The translations under genes and the position numbers were made by a program. This document shows, piece by piece, positions 24,734-34,089 of a stretch of 38,534 nucleotides of DNA. The notes beneath the pieces are model-generated. The model worked only from the letters and a program-made list of their open reading frames with translations. It was not told the origin of the DNA and made no database searches. Origin of the DNA: Rikenellaceae bacterium (lineage in GTDB: Bacteria; Bacteroidota; Bacteroidia; Bacteroidales; UBA932); contig CAAGIG010000074.1 of the NCBI GenBank assembly GCA_900769885.1, positions 1-38,534 on the forward strand. Reading direction: 5' to 3'. The number at the start of each line of letters is the position of its first letter. The first letter of the stretch is position 1.

Positions 24734-25858
24734 ATGAATACACTTTCAAAATACACATTAATCGCAGCAGGAACAGCACTTGCCGTATTCCTTGCGTGGT
24801 ACTTTAAAGATATTATTATCTACCTGGTAATCTCCGCCATAGTAGCAATGATTGGAAGACCTATTGTCAATAAAATGACAGAAATCAAAATCAAGAATTT
24901 CCGATTCCCGAGATGGGCAGCATCTGCATTGACTTTAATAATTCTATGCTGCATAATTTTATCTCTATTTATGTTGCTCGCACCAATGATTGGAGAATTT
25001 TCAACACTGATTAACTCCCTCAACACCGAAAATCTTGGAGAAAACATCAGAGAGCCGCTATCCCATATAAATGAGTACATTACAAAAACATTCCCGTCGG
25101 TGGACAAGAACTTCAGGATAGAGACACTATTGCTCGGCTACATCAAAGGTTTTGCAAGTATAGACACTTTCTCAAATATTGTAAGTTCATTCACATCAAT
25201 AATCACCGACTTCTCCATCGCTATATTTTCAGTGATATTTATATCATTCTTCCTCCTGATGGAAAAAGGTATGATTACAAATACCATTTCAGCTTTTTTC
25301 TCAGATTCAACAGAGGATAAAATCAAGAAAACCTCCATATCCATCAATAAATATCTCAGCAGATACTTCATTGGTATAAGCATCGAATCTCTTTGCATCG
25401 CATTGCTCAACAGTCTGGGACTGATATTCATTGTCAAGATGGATACAGAATTGTCTATTGTGATAGGATTTGCATCGGGAATCCTGAATATCATCCCTTA
25501 TATCGGTCCACTTATCGGACACATTCTGGCTGTCACAATGGGACTGGTATATCACTTGAATGGCGGCCCTTCCCTTGCTCTGCCTGTCTACCTTTCCATT
25601 ATCTTAGGAATATTCATAATCACCCAACTGATTGACAATTACCTGTTCCAACCCATCATTTACTCCAACAGCGTAAAGGCACATCCCCTTGAAATATTTC
25701 TTGTCATCCTGATAGCAGGACAAATTGGGGGAGTTGTCGGAATTATAGCCGCTATACCTTTATATACTATAATAAGGGTGATTCTGGTAGAATTCTATCC
25801 GGAAAAGAAATTTGTCAAAAGGCTGATTGGGGGACTGGATCAAAATAAAATTGGCTAA
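24734..25858 (+). CDS. AI-2E family transporter (PerM-like permease)
   Basis: 374 residues with the AI-2E/PerM topology: two N-terminal helices (KDIIIYLVISAIVAMI...), a soluble region around residues 85-140, then several helices including the family segment GILNIIPYIGPLIGHIL and IDNYLFQPIIYS near residue 305. Family members include autoinducer-2 exporters and Na+/H+ antiporters; the substrate here is unknown. It begins shortly after the RRM terminator with no clear promoter. Its stop codon is inside the left arm of its own terminator. Confidence 0.88.
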   Translation: MNTLSKYTLIAAGTALAVFLAWYFKDIIIYLVISAIVAMIGRPIVNKMTEIKIKNFRFPRWAASALTLIILCCIILSLFMLLAPMIGEFSTLINSLNTENLGENIREPLSHINEYITKTFPSVDKNFRIETLLLGYIKGFASIDTFSNIVSSFTSIITDFSIAIFSVIFISFFLLMEKGMITNTISAFFSDSTEDKIKKTSISINKYLSRYFIGISIESLCIALLNSLGLIFIVKMDTELSIVIGFASGILNIIPYIGPLIGHILAVTMGLVYHLNGGPSLALPVYLSIILGIFIITQLIDNYLFQPIIYSNSVKAHPLEIFLVILIAGQIGGVVGIIAAIPLYTIIRVILVEFYPEKKFVKRLIGGLDQNKIG

Positions 25859-25881
25859 CCCCATTAAGGATTAGCCAATTT
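25848..25881. terminator. Bidirectional terminator between the AI-2E permease and TPR genes
   Basis: AAATTGGCTAA (25848-25858) and TTAGCCAATTT (25871-25881) form a perfect 11-base stem; the left arm includes the permease stop codon. It serves both convergent genes. Confidence 0.85.
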
Positions 25882-25900
25882 CATAATATTTATTTAGTGA

Positions 25901-27214
25901 TTATTCTACTCCTACTGATTTAAGATAGTCACTGTATTTTTGATAGTTCTCAGCATACTTGGGATCTTTTTCACGGAAACGGAAATAAACCTGTTTCAAA
26001 GCCAATGCTACGTTAACTTTGATGTCTTCAGCTTGTGAAATTGCAAATGCTTTTTCAAAAGGCTCAATTGATTTCATCAAATAATCTTCCATTTTTGCCA
26101 ATAGAGCTTCATAACCTTTAACATCGCTGAAATCCAATGCATCCATTTCAGTTTGGGTAGCAATTGCCATTTCAAAATATGTATTACCTACAGCATAAAT
26201 ACCATATACATATTCGTTATCCATATCGAATGATCTTTGATAACACTCAATTGCTTTTTCGTTGTCTTTAAGGTTCAAATAAACATTACCTTCTGCATAA
26301 ACCAATGAAGCGTTGTCAGGTTCATTAGCTTGAGCTGCGTGGATAAGTTCCAACACTTTTGCAGGGTCATCGTTTGTTGAAAGGTAAAGGTTGATAAGAG
26401 CAACCAAAATTGATTGGTTTGAAGGATATTTCTGGAATGCGTCATTCAAACAAGCTTTTGCACCTTCAACATCACCTTCTGCTTTAAGAATTTCTGCCAA
26501 TGCTGCAGGGATATCACCATTTTCCATATATCCCAAATCAATACATCTTTGGAAGAAAGATTTTGCGCGAGGCAAGTTACCTGACATATTGTGAGCAACA
26601 CCTGCATAGTAAACGATCATTGTGTCAACTGCACCTACAGCAGGGTTTTCACTACAAGGAAGTGAATTTTCAAAATAGTTAGCTGCGTTTGCAACATCGC
26701 TCAATGCATAGAATGAGAATGCATCATTTACGAAAGCATCACGAAGGGTAATCAATTTTTTGAACAAATCTTTGTATTTGGATTGTTTTGTATCCAATTT
26801 GATAGCTTCGATATATGCATCACGAGCCTCAGCAAGAAGATTGCCTTCAATTAGTTTTTCTGTAACTACGATAGCCTCAACAAGACCGTTTGCATTATAA
26901 TAAAGGTCTTTGGTAGGATAGTGAACAACGATAAAAGGAATACCACCTTTTACTACTTGTTCTTCAGAGATAACATTTGAGCCACCACCGAATAGAGCTA
27001 CTTCATTTACAGACCAACCAACTTGGAAGTCACCTCTAAGTGCTTGATATGCTGAAAAATAAGCATCACCCAACTTCATATATGAAGAGGTAGAAGGTTT
27101 TTTAGCAACGGCTTCTTGAGCCTTGTTAATTGATTTGAGGAGTTTCTCAGTGTTTTGAGCTCCTGCACCTACTGCCAAAATAAGAGCAGCAACGATTAAT
27201 AGTACTTTTTTCAT
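25901..27214 (-). CDS. Exported tetratricopeptide-repeat protein
   Basis: 437 residues: a signal peptide (MKKVLLIVAALILAVGAGAQ) and then tandem helical repeats, for example YAEGNVYLNLKDNEKAIECY and NYFENSLPC/AKSFFQRCIDLGY, typical of TPR units. The middle part (about 150-345) is the clearest repeat region. No enzymatic motif is seen; TPR proteins usually hold protein complexes together. It lies 20 bases downstream of gyrA and is probably cotranscribed with it. Confidence 0.85.
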   Translation of the reverse strand: MKKVLLIVAALILAVGAGAQNTEKLLKSINKAQEAVAKKPSTSSYMKLGDAYFSAYQALRGDFQVGWSVNEVALFGGGSNVISEEQVVKGGIPFIVVHYPTKDLYYNANGLVEAIVVTEKLIEGNLLAEARDAYIEAIKLDTKQSKYKDLFKKLITLRDAFVNDAFSFYALSDVANAANYFENSLPCSENPAVGAVDTMIVYYAGVAHNMSGNLPRAKSFFQRCIDLGYMENGDIPAALAEILKAEGDVEGAKACLNDAFQKYPSNQSILVALINLYLSTNDDPAKVLELIHAAQANEPDNASLVYAEGNVYLNLKDNEKAIECYQRSFDMDNEYVYGIYAVGNTYFEMAIATQTEMDALDFSDVKGYEALLAKMEDYLMKSIEPFEKAFAISQAEDIKVNVALALKQVYFRFREKDPKYAENYQKYSDYLKSVGVE

Positions 27215-27234
27215 TCTATAAAAGTTTATTTGAT

Positions 27235-29751
27235 TTATAATTCTTCAGTTGTTTCTATTGTCTCAACTACTTTTTCTTCACTCTTATTTACCACACATAC
27301 GGCCGCAATCATATCCCCTTCTCGCAAGTTGATAAGTTTCACACCTTGTGTAGCTCTTCCTGCAACCCTGATATCTGAAACAGGGACACGGATAGTAATA
27401 CCAGACTTGTTGATAATCATCAAATCATTATCATCAGTCACTTTCTTGATTGCTATCAGATTACCTGTCTTGTCGGTAATGTTTATGGTCTTGACACCTT
27501 TTGCACCTCTGCTGGTGATTCTGTAATCATCAATAGAAGATTGTTTACCGAAACCATTCTCACTCACTACCATAATATGGTTCAGTTCTTTGTCCTCAGG
27601 AGTATTCTTGACACAGATCATACCTATCACTTCGTCATCGTCCTCGATAGAGATACCTCTCACACCGGTAGCTGTACGGCCGATAGCCCTTGCATCCGAT
27701 TCGTGAAAACGGACACATTTGCCATTTTTGGCTGCAATCAGGATATCATTGTCTCCATCAGTAAGAATTGCCTCCAACAAATTGTCGTTTTCTCTTACTG
27801 TGATTGCATTGACACCATTTACACGAGGACGCGAGTATGCTTCAAGAAGAGTTTTCTTGATAACACCGCGTTTGGTAGCCAATACGATGTAATTGTTATT
27901 GATATACTCTGTATCAGAAAGATCGCCGACATTCAAATAAGCACAAACACTGTCATCTGGTTCAATATTGATAACATTCTGGATTGCTCGACCCTTTGAA
28001 GTCTTTGTTCCTTCAGGAATTTCATAAACCTTCAACCAGTAGCATTTACCTTTCTTGGTAAAGAACAACATTGTGCTATGGGTATTGGCAACATAAATAT
28101 GCTCTATAAAGTCCTCTTCTTTAGTGGTACTTCCTTTAGAACCTACACCACCTCTGTTCTGCAATTTGTATTCTGCAAGAGGAGTTCTCTTAATGTAGCC
28201 AAGGTGTGAAATGGTAATGACAACATCTTCATTTGCATAGAAGTCTTCAGGATTGAAGTCATCTGCAGTCATCACAATTTCTGTTCTGCGCTCATCTCCA
28301 TATTTCTCTTTGAGTTCCAAAGTTTCCTGTTTGATCATACCCATTTGAAGAGCAATGCTTCCAAGGAACTCGTTCAATTCTGCAATACGTTTCAAAAGAG
28401 CTTCGTACTCGTCGCGAAGTTTCTCTCTTTGGAGACCTGACAATTGTCCCAATCGCATTTCAACGATTGCAGCAGCCTGAAGTTCTGTAAATCCAAATTT
28501 CTCGGTAAGGGCAACGCGGGCTGCAGGGGTATTTGCAGAAGAACGGATAGTATTGATAACCTCGTCAATAATATCGATAGCTCTGAGCAATCCGGCAAGG
28601 ATATGTTCACGTTTTTGCGCTTCAGCCAACTCATTCTGAGCCCTTCTCACCACCACATTATGACGGTGACGCACAAAATATTTGATAAGTTCTTTCAGAC
28701 TCAACAACCTTGGACGGCCATCCACCAAAACGATATTGTTCACAGAGAAGCTCGACTGAAGTGGAGTCATCTTGTACAATGTGTTCAAAACCACATTTGC
28801 AACAGCACCCATTTTCAGTTTGATGACAATACGCATACCTTTGCTGTCGCTCTCGTCATTGATATATGCAATGCCGTCAACTTTCTTTTCTTCAACAAGT
28901 TCCGCAATCTTTTCAATCAATTCCCTCTTGTTTACCATATAAGGAATTTCTGAAACCACGATTACTTCTCTGCCTGAAGGTTGTACCTCAATTTCTGTTT
29001 TTGAACGGACAACAATTCTGCCTCTACCTGTCTCAAATGCCTCTCTGATTCCTCCGATTCCCTGGATAATACCTCCGGTAGGGAAGTCGGGGCCTTTGAT
29101 AAAATGCATCAATTCTTCAGTGGTAATGTCATTGTTGTCAATATATGCACAAATGGCATCAGCTACCTCCGAAAGGTTATGTGGAGCCATATTGGTAGCC
29201 ATACCGACAGCAATACCAGAAGCACCATTCAACAACAAAAGGGGAGCTTTCGAAGGAAGTACAAGAGGTTCCTTCAAAGTCTCATCAAAGTTAGATGTAA
29301 AATCTACAGTATTGTTATCCAAGTCCTCAAGACACTCTTCAGCAAGACTTCTGAAGCGGGCCTCAGTATAACGCATAGCCGCAGCTGAGTCACCGTCGAT
29401 AGATCCGAAGTTACCCTGTCCGTCAACAAGCATATATCTCATACTCCAGTCCTGAGCCATACGCACCATTGCCTCATAAACACTTGAGTCCCCGTGAGGG
29501 TGATATTTACCCATTACCTCACCGACAATACGGGCAGATTTCTTATGCTGACCACCTGAGGTCAATCCCAAATCATACATTCCGTACAACACTCTGCGGT
29601 GAACAGGTTTCAAACCATCCCTTACATCAGGGAGCGCACGAGCTACGATTACAGACATAGAATAGTCAATATAAGCCGATTTCATCTCACTCTCGATATC
29701 GACTTGCACTATTCTGCCGCGATTCAAATCCTCATTTTCTATCTTTTCCAT
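27235..29751 (-). CDS. gyrA: DNA gyrase subunit A
   Basis: 838 residues, normal length. The breakage-reunion domain has the catalytic tyrosine Y128 in AMRYTEARF and the quinolone-determining region HPHGDSSVYEAMVRMAQ. S89 and E93 (E. coli positions 83 and 87) are the common susceptible-type residues, so no resistance change is apparent there. The C-terminal beta-pinwheel shows repeated blades such as GVRGIS, GAKGVKTIN and ATQGVKLIN; the GyrA-box is not obvious to me, but GyrA rather than ParC fits the length and blade pattern. It works with GyrB to supercoil DNA. No clear promoter box was found upstream. Confidence 0.93.
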   Translation of the reverse strand: MEKIENEDLNRGRIVQVDIESEMKSAYIDYSMSVIVARALPDVRDGLKPVHRRVLYGMYDLGLTSGGQHKKSARIVGEVMGKYHPHGDSSVYEAMVRMAQDWSMRYMLVDGQGNFGSIDGDSAAAMRYTEARFRSLAEECLEDLDNNTVDFTSNFDETLKEPLVLPSKAPLLLLNGASGIAVGMATNMAPHNLSEVADAICAYIDNNDITTEELMHFIKGPDFPTGGIIQGIGGIREAFETGRGRIVVRSKTEIEVQPSGREVIVVSEIPYMVNKRELIEKIAELVEEKKVDGIAYINDESDSKGMRIVIKLKMGAVANVVLNTLYKMTPLQSSFSVNNIVLVDGRPRLLSLKELIKYFVRHRHNVVVRRAQNELAEAQKREHILAGLLRAIDIIDEVINTIRSSANTPAARVALTEKFGFTELQAAAIVEMRLGQLSGLQREKLRDEYEALLKRIAELNEFLGSIALQMGMIKQETLELKEKYGDERRTEIVMTADDFNPEDFYANEDVVITISHLGYIKRTPLAEYKLQNRGGVGSKGSTTKEEDFIEHIYVANTHSTMLFFTKKGKCYWLKVYEIPEGTKTSKGRAIQNVINIEPDDSVCAYLNVGDLSDTEYINNNYIVLATKRGVIKKTLLEAYSRPRVNGVNAITVRENDNLLEAILTDGDNDILIAAKNGKCVRFHESDARAIGRTATGVRGISIEDDDEVIGMICVKNTPEDKELNHIMVVSENGFGKQSSIDDYRITSRGAKGVKTINITDKTGNLIAIKKVTDDNDLMIINKSGITIRVPVSDIRVAGRATQGVKLINLREGDMIAAVCVVNKSEEKVVETIETTEEL

Positions 29752-29845
29752 TTATATCTGTATATTCTTAATCAAAATGCTAATTTAAGAAAAATTTTTC
29801 TATTTTAGTGCTTTAATTTGTTAATTCTTCAAAAAAATCGCCAAG

Positions 29846-32323
29846 ATGGATTCACACCAGGAGATAAATAGAATATTGAGATACGCAATGGAAGAGGCGT
29901 TACGAACAGGTTGGGATGTTATCTGCCTGGAACACTACCTCTTAGCTATCATCAGAGACAAAAACAACGAGGCATACAGATTTATGGAAAAAATCTCCTC
30001 AACAGATGAGATTAAAGAACGGTTGATCAAGCATATCGACAAAGGATTTGCCAATACCCAGACCAAAACATCCGATTTAAGCAACAATTCCGACAGCAAC
30101 AAAATCTTCGGACTGCTGATTGAAGAACTTTCAGGCAGCCCTGAGTACAAATCTCCATCAGCAGCGAATCTGCTCGGAGCAATTCTAAAGGAAGGGGATA
30201 CAGAAACGGCCTCTATTCTTTACGATGCCGGAATCGATTACGACCTGGCTCAAGAGAATATAAAACTGCCAAAAGATAGGAAAGAACCACCTGTCCCTTC
30301 TGATGACAATTTTTCGAATTGGCCCAATTCAGGAGAGCTCGAAGACGAGAAGGAAGATGAGGAATTATCAATAGAATACATAATTGAAAATTATGGCAGC
30401 GATTTAACAGCAGAAGCCTCAAAGGAGAGCAGCGACCCCATAATAGGACGTGAGGAAGAGATTACCCGCACCATTCAGATTTTAGGAAGGAGGAAGAAAA
30501 ACAATCCTATCCTAATTGGTGAAGCAGGAGTGGGAAAAACCTCAATAGTGGAAGGTATTGCCCAACGCATTGCACAGAAAAAAGTCCCGGTCCATTTACT
30601 CGGGAAAAAGATAGTTTCACTCGATATGGGTGCGATTGTGGCAGGAACAAAATTCAGAGGAGAATTTGAAGCGAGAATCAAAAAAATCCTTAAGACTGCC
30701 AAAAACAATAAGGATATTATCTTCTTTATAGACGAAATCCACACAATTGTCGGAGCAGGAAGTTCTTCCGGCTCGATAGATGCCGCAGACCTTCTCAAAC
30801 CGGCCCTTACAAGAGGTGATTTTCAATGCATTGGAACAACAACTCACGATGAGTACCGAAATGTGATTGAGAAAAACAAAGCTTTGGACAGAAGGTTGCA
30901 GAAGGTAATTGTAGAGCCTTGCACCATAGCACAAGCGCTGGAGATTTTAAACGGAATCAAAAGCGGATACGAAGATTTTCACAGTGTGGAATATACCCCT
31001 GAAGCGATCCGTGCCTGCATCAACCTCTCCACGAGATACATCTCGGACAGAGCTTTGCCCGACAAAGCGATAGACATTCTCGATGAAGCGGGAGCAAAAG
31101 TGAGTGCAAACAACAAAAAAGTTCCAAAAGAGATTGCTTCTCTGGAAAAAGAGATTGCTCTACTCGAGGAGAAAAAGAAGGAGGCTATCAGACAATCGGA
31201 CTTCAACACTGGCGCCGAGTTTCGCAAAAAAGAGCTAGAAAAGATTACTCAGCTCGATTCAATCATAGAAAAATTTAATAGTGACAGAAATAACGCCAAA
31301 TATATCGTCACCGAAAATGACATTTTCAATGTTGTTGCAAATATGACAGGTATTCCCGTCAATAAAATTGCCACAACAGAAGGGAATAGACTTTTGGCGA
31401 TGCCCAATATATTAAAGGAGAAAATTATCGGTCAGGATACAGCTGTCGATTTGGTTTGCAGAGCGATCAGAAGAAACAGAGCCGGTTTGAAAAATCCTGA
31501 CAAACCTATTGGAACATTCCTGTTCCTCGGCCCTACCGGTGTTGGTAAAACCCACCTTGCGAAAGTCCTTTCTGAATTTATGTTTGACTCTGCCGACTCT
31601 TTGATCAGAATCGATATGAGCGAATATATGGAGAAATTTTCGGTCAGCAGACTTATCGGAGCCCCTCCCGGCTATGTCGGATATAACGAAGGGGGACAAC
31701 TAAGTGAAAGAGTCCGCAAGAAACCTTATTCCGTAGTTCTGCTGGATGAGATTGAAAAAGCCCATCCCGACATTTTCAATTTGCTGCTGCAGATTCTGGA
31801 CGAAGGCAGACTTACCGACAGCTCCGGCAGATATATTGATTTCAGAAATACAATATTGATTCTTACCTCCAACATCGGAAGCAAGGAAATCACAAATTTC
31901 GGAAATGGTCTTGGGTTTAAATCATTGAATCACACAGAGAAAGACTCATTGCATAAAAACCTGATAGACAAGGCAATCAATAAAAATTTTGCACCCGAAT
32001 TTGTAAACCGTCTGGACGAGAAGATTTATTTCAATTCCCTCACACGCAAAGATCTTGAAAAGATTCTGAACATTGAGATGAAATATCTGCTCCAAAGGGT
32101 CAGCGAAGCGGGATATCATTTAAGACTCACCAAAGGTGCTGTTGACTTTTTGCTTGAAAAAGGTTTTGACCCCAAATTTGGAGCAAGACCTCTTAAAAGA
32201 GTAATACAGAAATATGTAGAGGACACATTGGCTGAAGCAATTATCGGAGGAGTCCCTTCAGGCAGCACTATAACCCTGAAAATCAACTACACTAAAGACA
32301 ATTTATCATTGAATATAAAATAA
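29846..32323 (+). CDS. clpC: ClpC-type AAA+ chaperone/unfoldase
   Basis: 825 residues. Order: N-terminal Clp repeat domain (about 1-140), AAA1 with Walker A GEAGVGKT (225-232) and FIDEIHTIVGAG, a middle segment with a UVR-like motif (about 433-464), AAA2 with Walker A GPTGVGKT (562-569) and LLDEIEKAHPD, and a C-terminal D2-small domain with PKFGARPLKRVIQ. The short middle domain separates it from ClpB. It unfolds substrates for ClpP. It is divergent from gyrA and six bases before a sialidase gene. Confidence 0.93.
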   Translation: MDSHQEINRILRYAMEEALRTGWDVICLEHYLLAIIRDKNNEAYRFMEKISSTDEIKERLIKHIDKGFANTQTKTSDLSNNSDSNKIFGLLIEELSGSPEYKSPSAANLLGAILKEGDTETASILYDAGIDYDLAQENIKLPKDRKEPPVPSDDNFSNWPNSGELEDEKEDEELSIEYIIENYGSDLTAEASKESSDPIIGREEEITRTIQILGRRKKNNPILIGEAGVGKTSIVEGIAQRIAQKKVPVHLLGKKIVSLDMGAIVAGTKFRGEFEARIKKILKTAKNNKDIIFFIDEIHTIVGAGSSSGSIDAADLLKPALTRGDFQCIGTTTHDEYRNVIEKNKALDRRLQKVIVEPCTIAQALEILNGIKSGYEDFHSVEYTPEAIRACINLSTRYISDRALPDKAIDILDEAGAKVSANNKKVPKEIASLEKEIALLEEKKKEAIRQSDFNTGAEFRKKELEKITQLDSIIEKFNSDRNNAKYIVTENDIFNVVANMTGIPVNKIATTEGNRLLAMPNILKEKIIGQDTAVDLVCRAIRRNRAGLKNPDKPIGTFLFLGPTGVGKTHLAKVLSEFMFDSADSLIRIDMSEYMEKFSVSRLIGAPPGYVGYNEGGQLSERVRKKPYSVVLLDEIEKAHPDIFNLLLQILDEGRLTDSSGRYIDFRNTILILTSNIGSKEITNFGNGLGFKSLNHTEKDSLHKNLIDKAINKNFAPEFVNRLDEKIYFNSLTRKDLEKILNIEMKYLLQRVSEAGYHLRLTKGAVDFLLEKGFDPKFGARPLKRVIQKYVEDTLAEAIIGGVPSGSTITLKINYTKDNLSLNIK

Positions 32324-32329
32324 CGCAAT

Positions 32330-33919
32330 ATGAAAAAATTACTACTCATCATTTCCTTACTAATGCCTGCAACCATCGCTACAGGATGCAAGCACAACGA
32401 CACTCCTACAGAGGAGCCCATCGTTGAAAAACCTGTCATCAATATCCCCAAAAATGAAATATATGCCGCTCTTGAAGGGGGGACATATTCAATTTCATAC
32501 ACAATTTCAAATCCTATTGAGGATGGCAAACTGGAGATTGGAGATATTCCTGAATGGATTGACAATGTGAATGTTACTGAAGATGAAATAGAGATAAGTG
32601 TTCTTGCCAACGAAAAAAATATAAATCGCTCGGCGACAATGAGTGCTTCATACACCGGAGCAGAGAAAGATGCATCTGTAAAGGTATTCCAGGACAGAGT
32701 TTCCAAAAGGGAAGATATTTTTGCAATGTACACCAACAGCGATATCCCATACAGAATCCCTGCTATTGCTGTAACTCCCACCGGAAGAATTATTTGCGTT
32801 GCAGACTACAGACACTCTGGTGCTGATATCGGAGTAGTGAACAATGGTAGAATTGACCTCCACTATCGCATCAGTGATGACAATGGAGAGTCTTGGGGAG
32901 AAGTTTTGACCCTTATTGAAGGACAAGGGGCTGAATCTCCGGACTTTATGAATGTGGGATACGGAGACCCCTGTATCGTGGCAGACAGAGAGAGCAACAG
33001 AGTTCTTGTTATGAGTTGTGCCGGAAATGTCTCCTACCCTAACGGAACTCGCGACAATCACCAGTGCATTGCGAGATTTTACAGCGAAGATGGCGGAATT
33101 TCGTGGAGTGAACCCGAAGATATTGCAGAAAGTATCTATACTCAGTTTGACGACAGTAACAATGGTCCTGTGAGGGCTATGTTCATTGCTTCCGGAAGAA
33201 TTTACCAGAGCCGCTTTGTAAAAGTTGGCAGCTATTACAGACTTTACTGCGCTGCATTGGTAAAGAATGTAAATGGTGTTCCTACCAATTTTGCACTATA
33301 CTCTGATGACTTTGGAATGAGCTGGACTGTTCTTGGCGGAGCTGACAGAGCCCCTGTAAGCCAATATGCCGATGAACCTAAGGTGGAGGAACTACCTGAT
33401 GGTTCACTACTTATCAGCTCCCGCTGGGAAGGAGGAAGATACTACAACATCTTTACATTTGATGACCCTGTAGCAGCTACCGGAAGCTGGGGCAACAAAG
33501 CCTTCTCAGGCGCTTCAAACTCAGGGGTAAAAGCACAAAGCAACTCTACTAACGGAGAAGTTTTGGTTCTTCCTGTAACACGTTTGAGCGACTCTGCTCC
33601 AATGCACCTTATTCTACAATCTGTTCCTCTTGGCCCCGGTCGTGCAAATGTTGGTATCTATTACAAAGAACTTGCAGACGAGAATGATTATTCAACCCCT
33701 GCAAACCTTGCGAAGAACTGGGACGGAGTATACCAGGCAACCGAGCTGAATTCTGCATACTCGACAATGGCACTCCAATCAGACAATACCATAGCTTTCC
33801 TTTTTGAAGAGACCACCCACTGCGAAGGAAACTCCGGCTATGGCGGCTACACCATTGTCTACGACAACTATTCAATTGAATTTTTGACCAATGGAAAATA
33901 CTCTTATAGAGAAGAATAG
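32330..33919 (+). CDS. Lipoprotein exo-alpha-sialidase (GH33-like) with an N-terminal BACON-like domain
   Basis: 529 residues. Lipobox IATGC (C20); residues 40-122 look like a BACON-type beta-sandwich; the sialidase propeller follows from about 130. Diagnostic residues are R142 in YRIP, three Asp-boxes at about 182-189, 252-259 and 325-332 (S-x-D-x-G-x-x-W), the glutamate in VEELPDGSLL (353-354), R365 in SSRWEGGR, Y477 in AYSTMALQ and E494 in FLFEE. It should release terminal sialic acid from host glycans at the cell surface. It follows clpC by six bases and ends at the first copy of a duplicated hairpin. Confidence 0.9.
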   Translation: MKKLLLIISLLMPATIATGCKHNDTPTEEPIVEKPVINIPKNEIYAALEGGTYSISYTISNPIEDGKLEIGDIPEWIDNVNVTEDEIEISVLANEKNINRSATMSASYTGAEKDASVKVFQDRVSKREDIFAMYTNSDIPYRIPAIAVTPTGRIICVADYRHSGADIGVVNNGRIDLHYRISDDNGESWGEVLTLIEGQGAESPDFMNVGYGDPCIVADRESNRVLVMSCAGNVSYPNGTRDNHQCIARFYSEDGGISWSEPEDIAESIYTQFDDSNNGPVRAMFIASGRIYQSRFVKVGSYYRLYCAALVKNVNGVPTNFALYSDDFGMSWTVLGGADRAPVSQYADEPKVEELPDGSLLISSRWEGGRYYNIFTFDDPVAATGSWGNKAFSGASNSGVKAQSNSTNGEVLVLPVTRLSDSAPMHLILQSVPLGPGRANVGIYYKELADENDYSTPANLAKNWDGVYQATELNSAYSTMALQSDNTIAFLFEETTHCEGNSGYGGYTIVYDNYSIEFLTNGKYSYREE

Positions 33920-33943
33920 GTAAGCAGAAAATTACAACCCATT

Positions 33944-33985
33944 AAACCCGGCAAGAATGTCTACAGCACGCTTGTCGGGTTTTGT
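33944..33985. repeat. Copy 1 of a 42-base repeat containing a terminator hairpin (after the sialidase gene)
   Basis: AAACCCGGCAAG (33944-33955) pairs with CTTGTCGGGTTT (33971-33982) with one G-U pair, around a 15-base loop, followed by T-rich sequence. It acts as the terminator of the sialidase transcript. Copy 2 at 35176-35217 matches it in 41 of 42 bases, including the loop. Confidence 0.9.
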
Positions 33986-34042
33986 TTTATCATACACAAC
34001 TGAGATTCAGGACAAGTCAAAATAAATAAATGAATCCTCTTA

Positions 34043-34077
34043 TTTGCAGTTAAAGTGAAATAAAATCGCTAATTTTG
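34043..34077 (+). promoter_or_regulatory. Promoter of the DUF1016 nuclease gene
   Basis: TAATTTTG at 34070-34077 matches TAnnTTTG; a TTTG at 34043-34046 is 23 bases upstream, a little far for a -33 element. The -7 box is 12 bases before the ATG at 34090, so the leader would be short. Confidence 0.5.
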
Positions 34078-34089
34078 TAAAACGTGATT

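Noticed and set aside
27541..29388. Several plus-strand open frames of 60-169 codons
   Set aside because: They lie antisense to gyrA; the frames reflect gyrA codon usage.
28950..29540. Possible quinolone-resistance change in gyrA
   Set aside because: The residues at the two key positions (S89, E93) are common susceptible-type residues.
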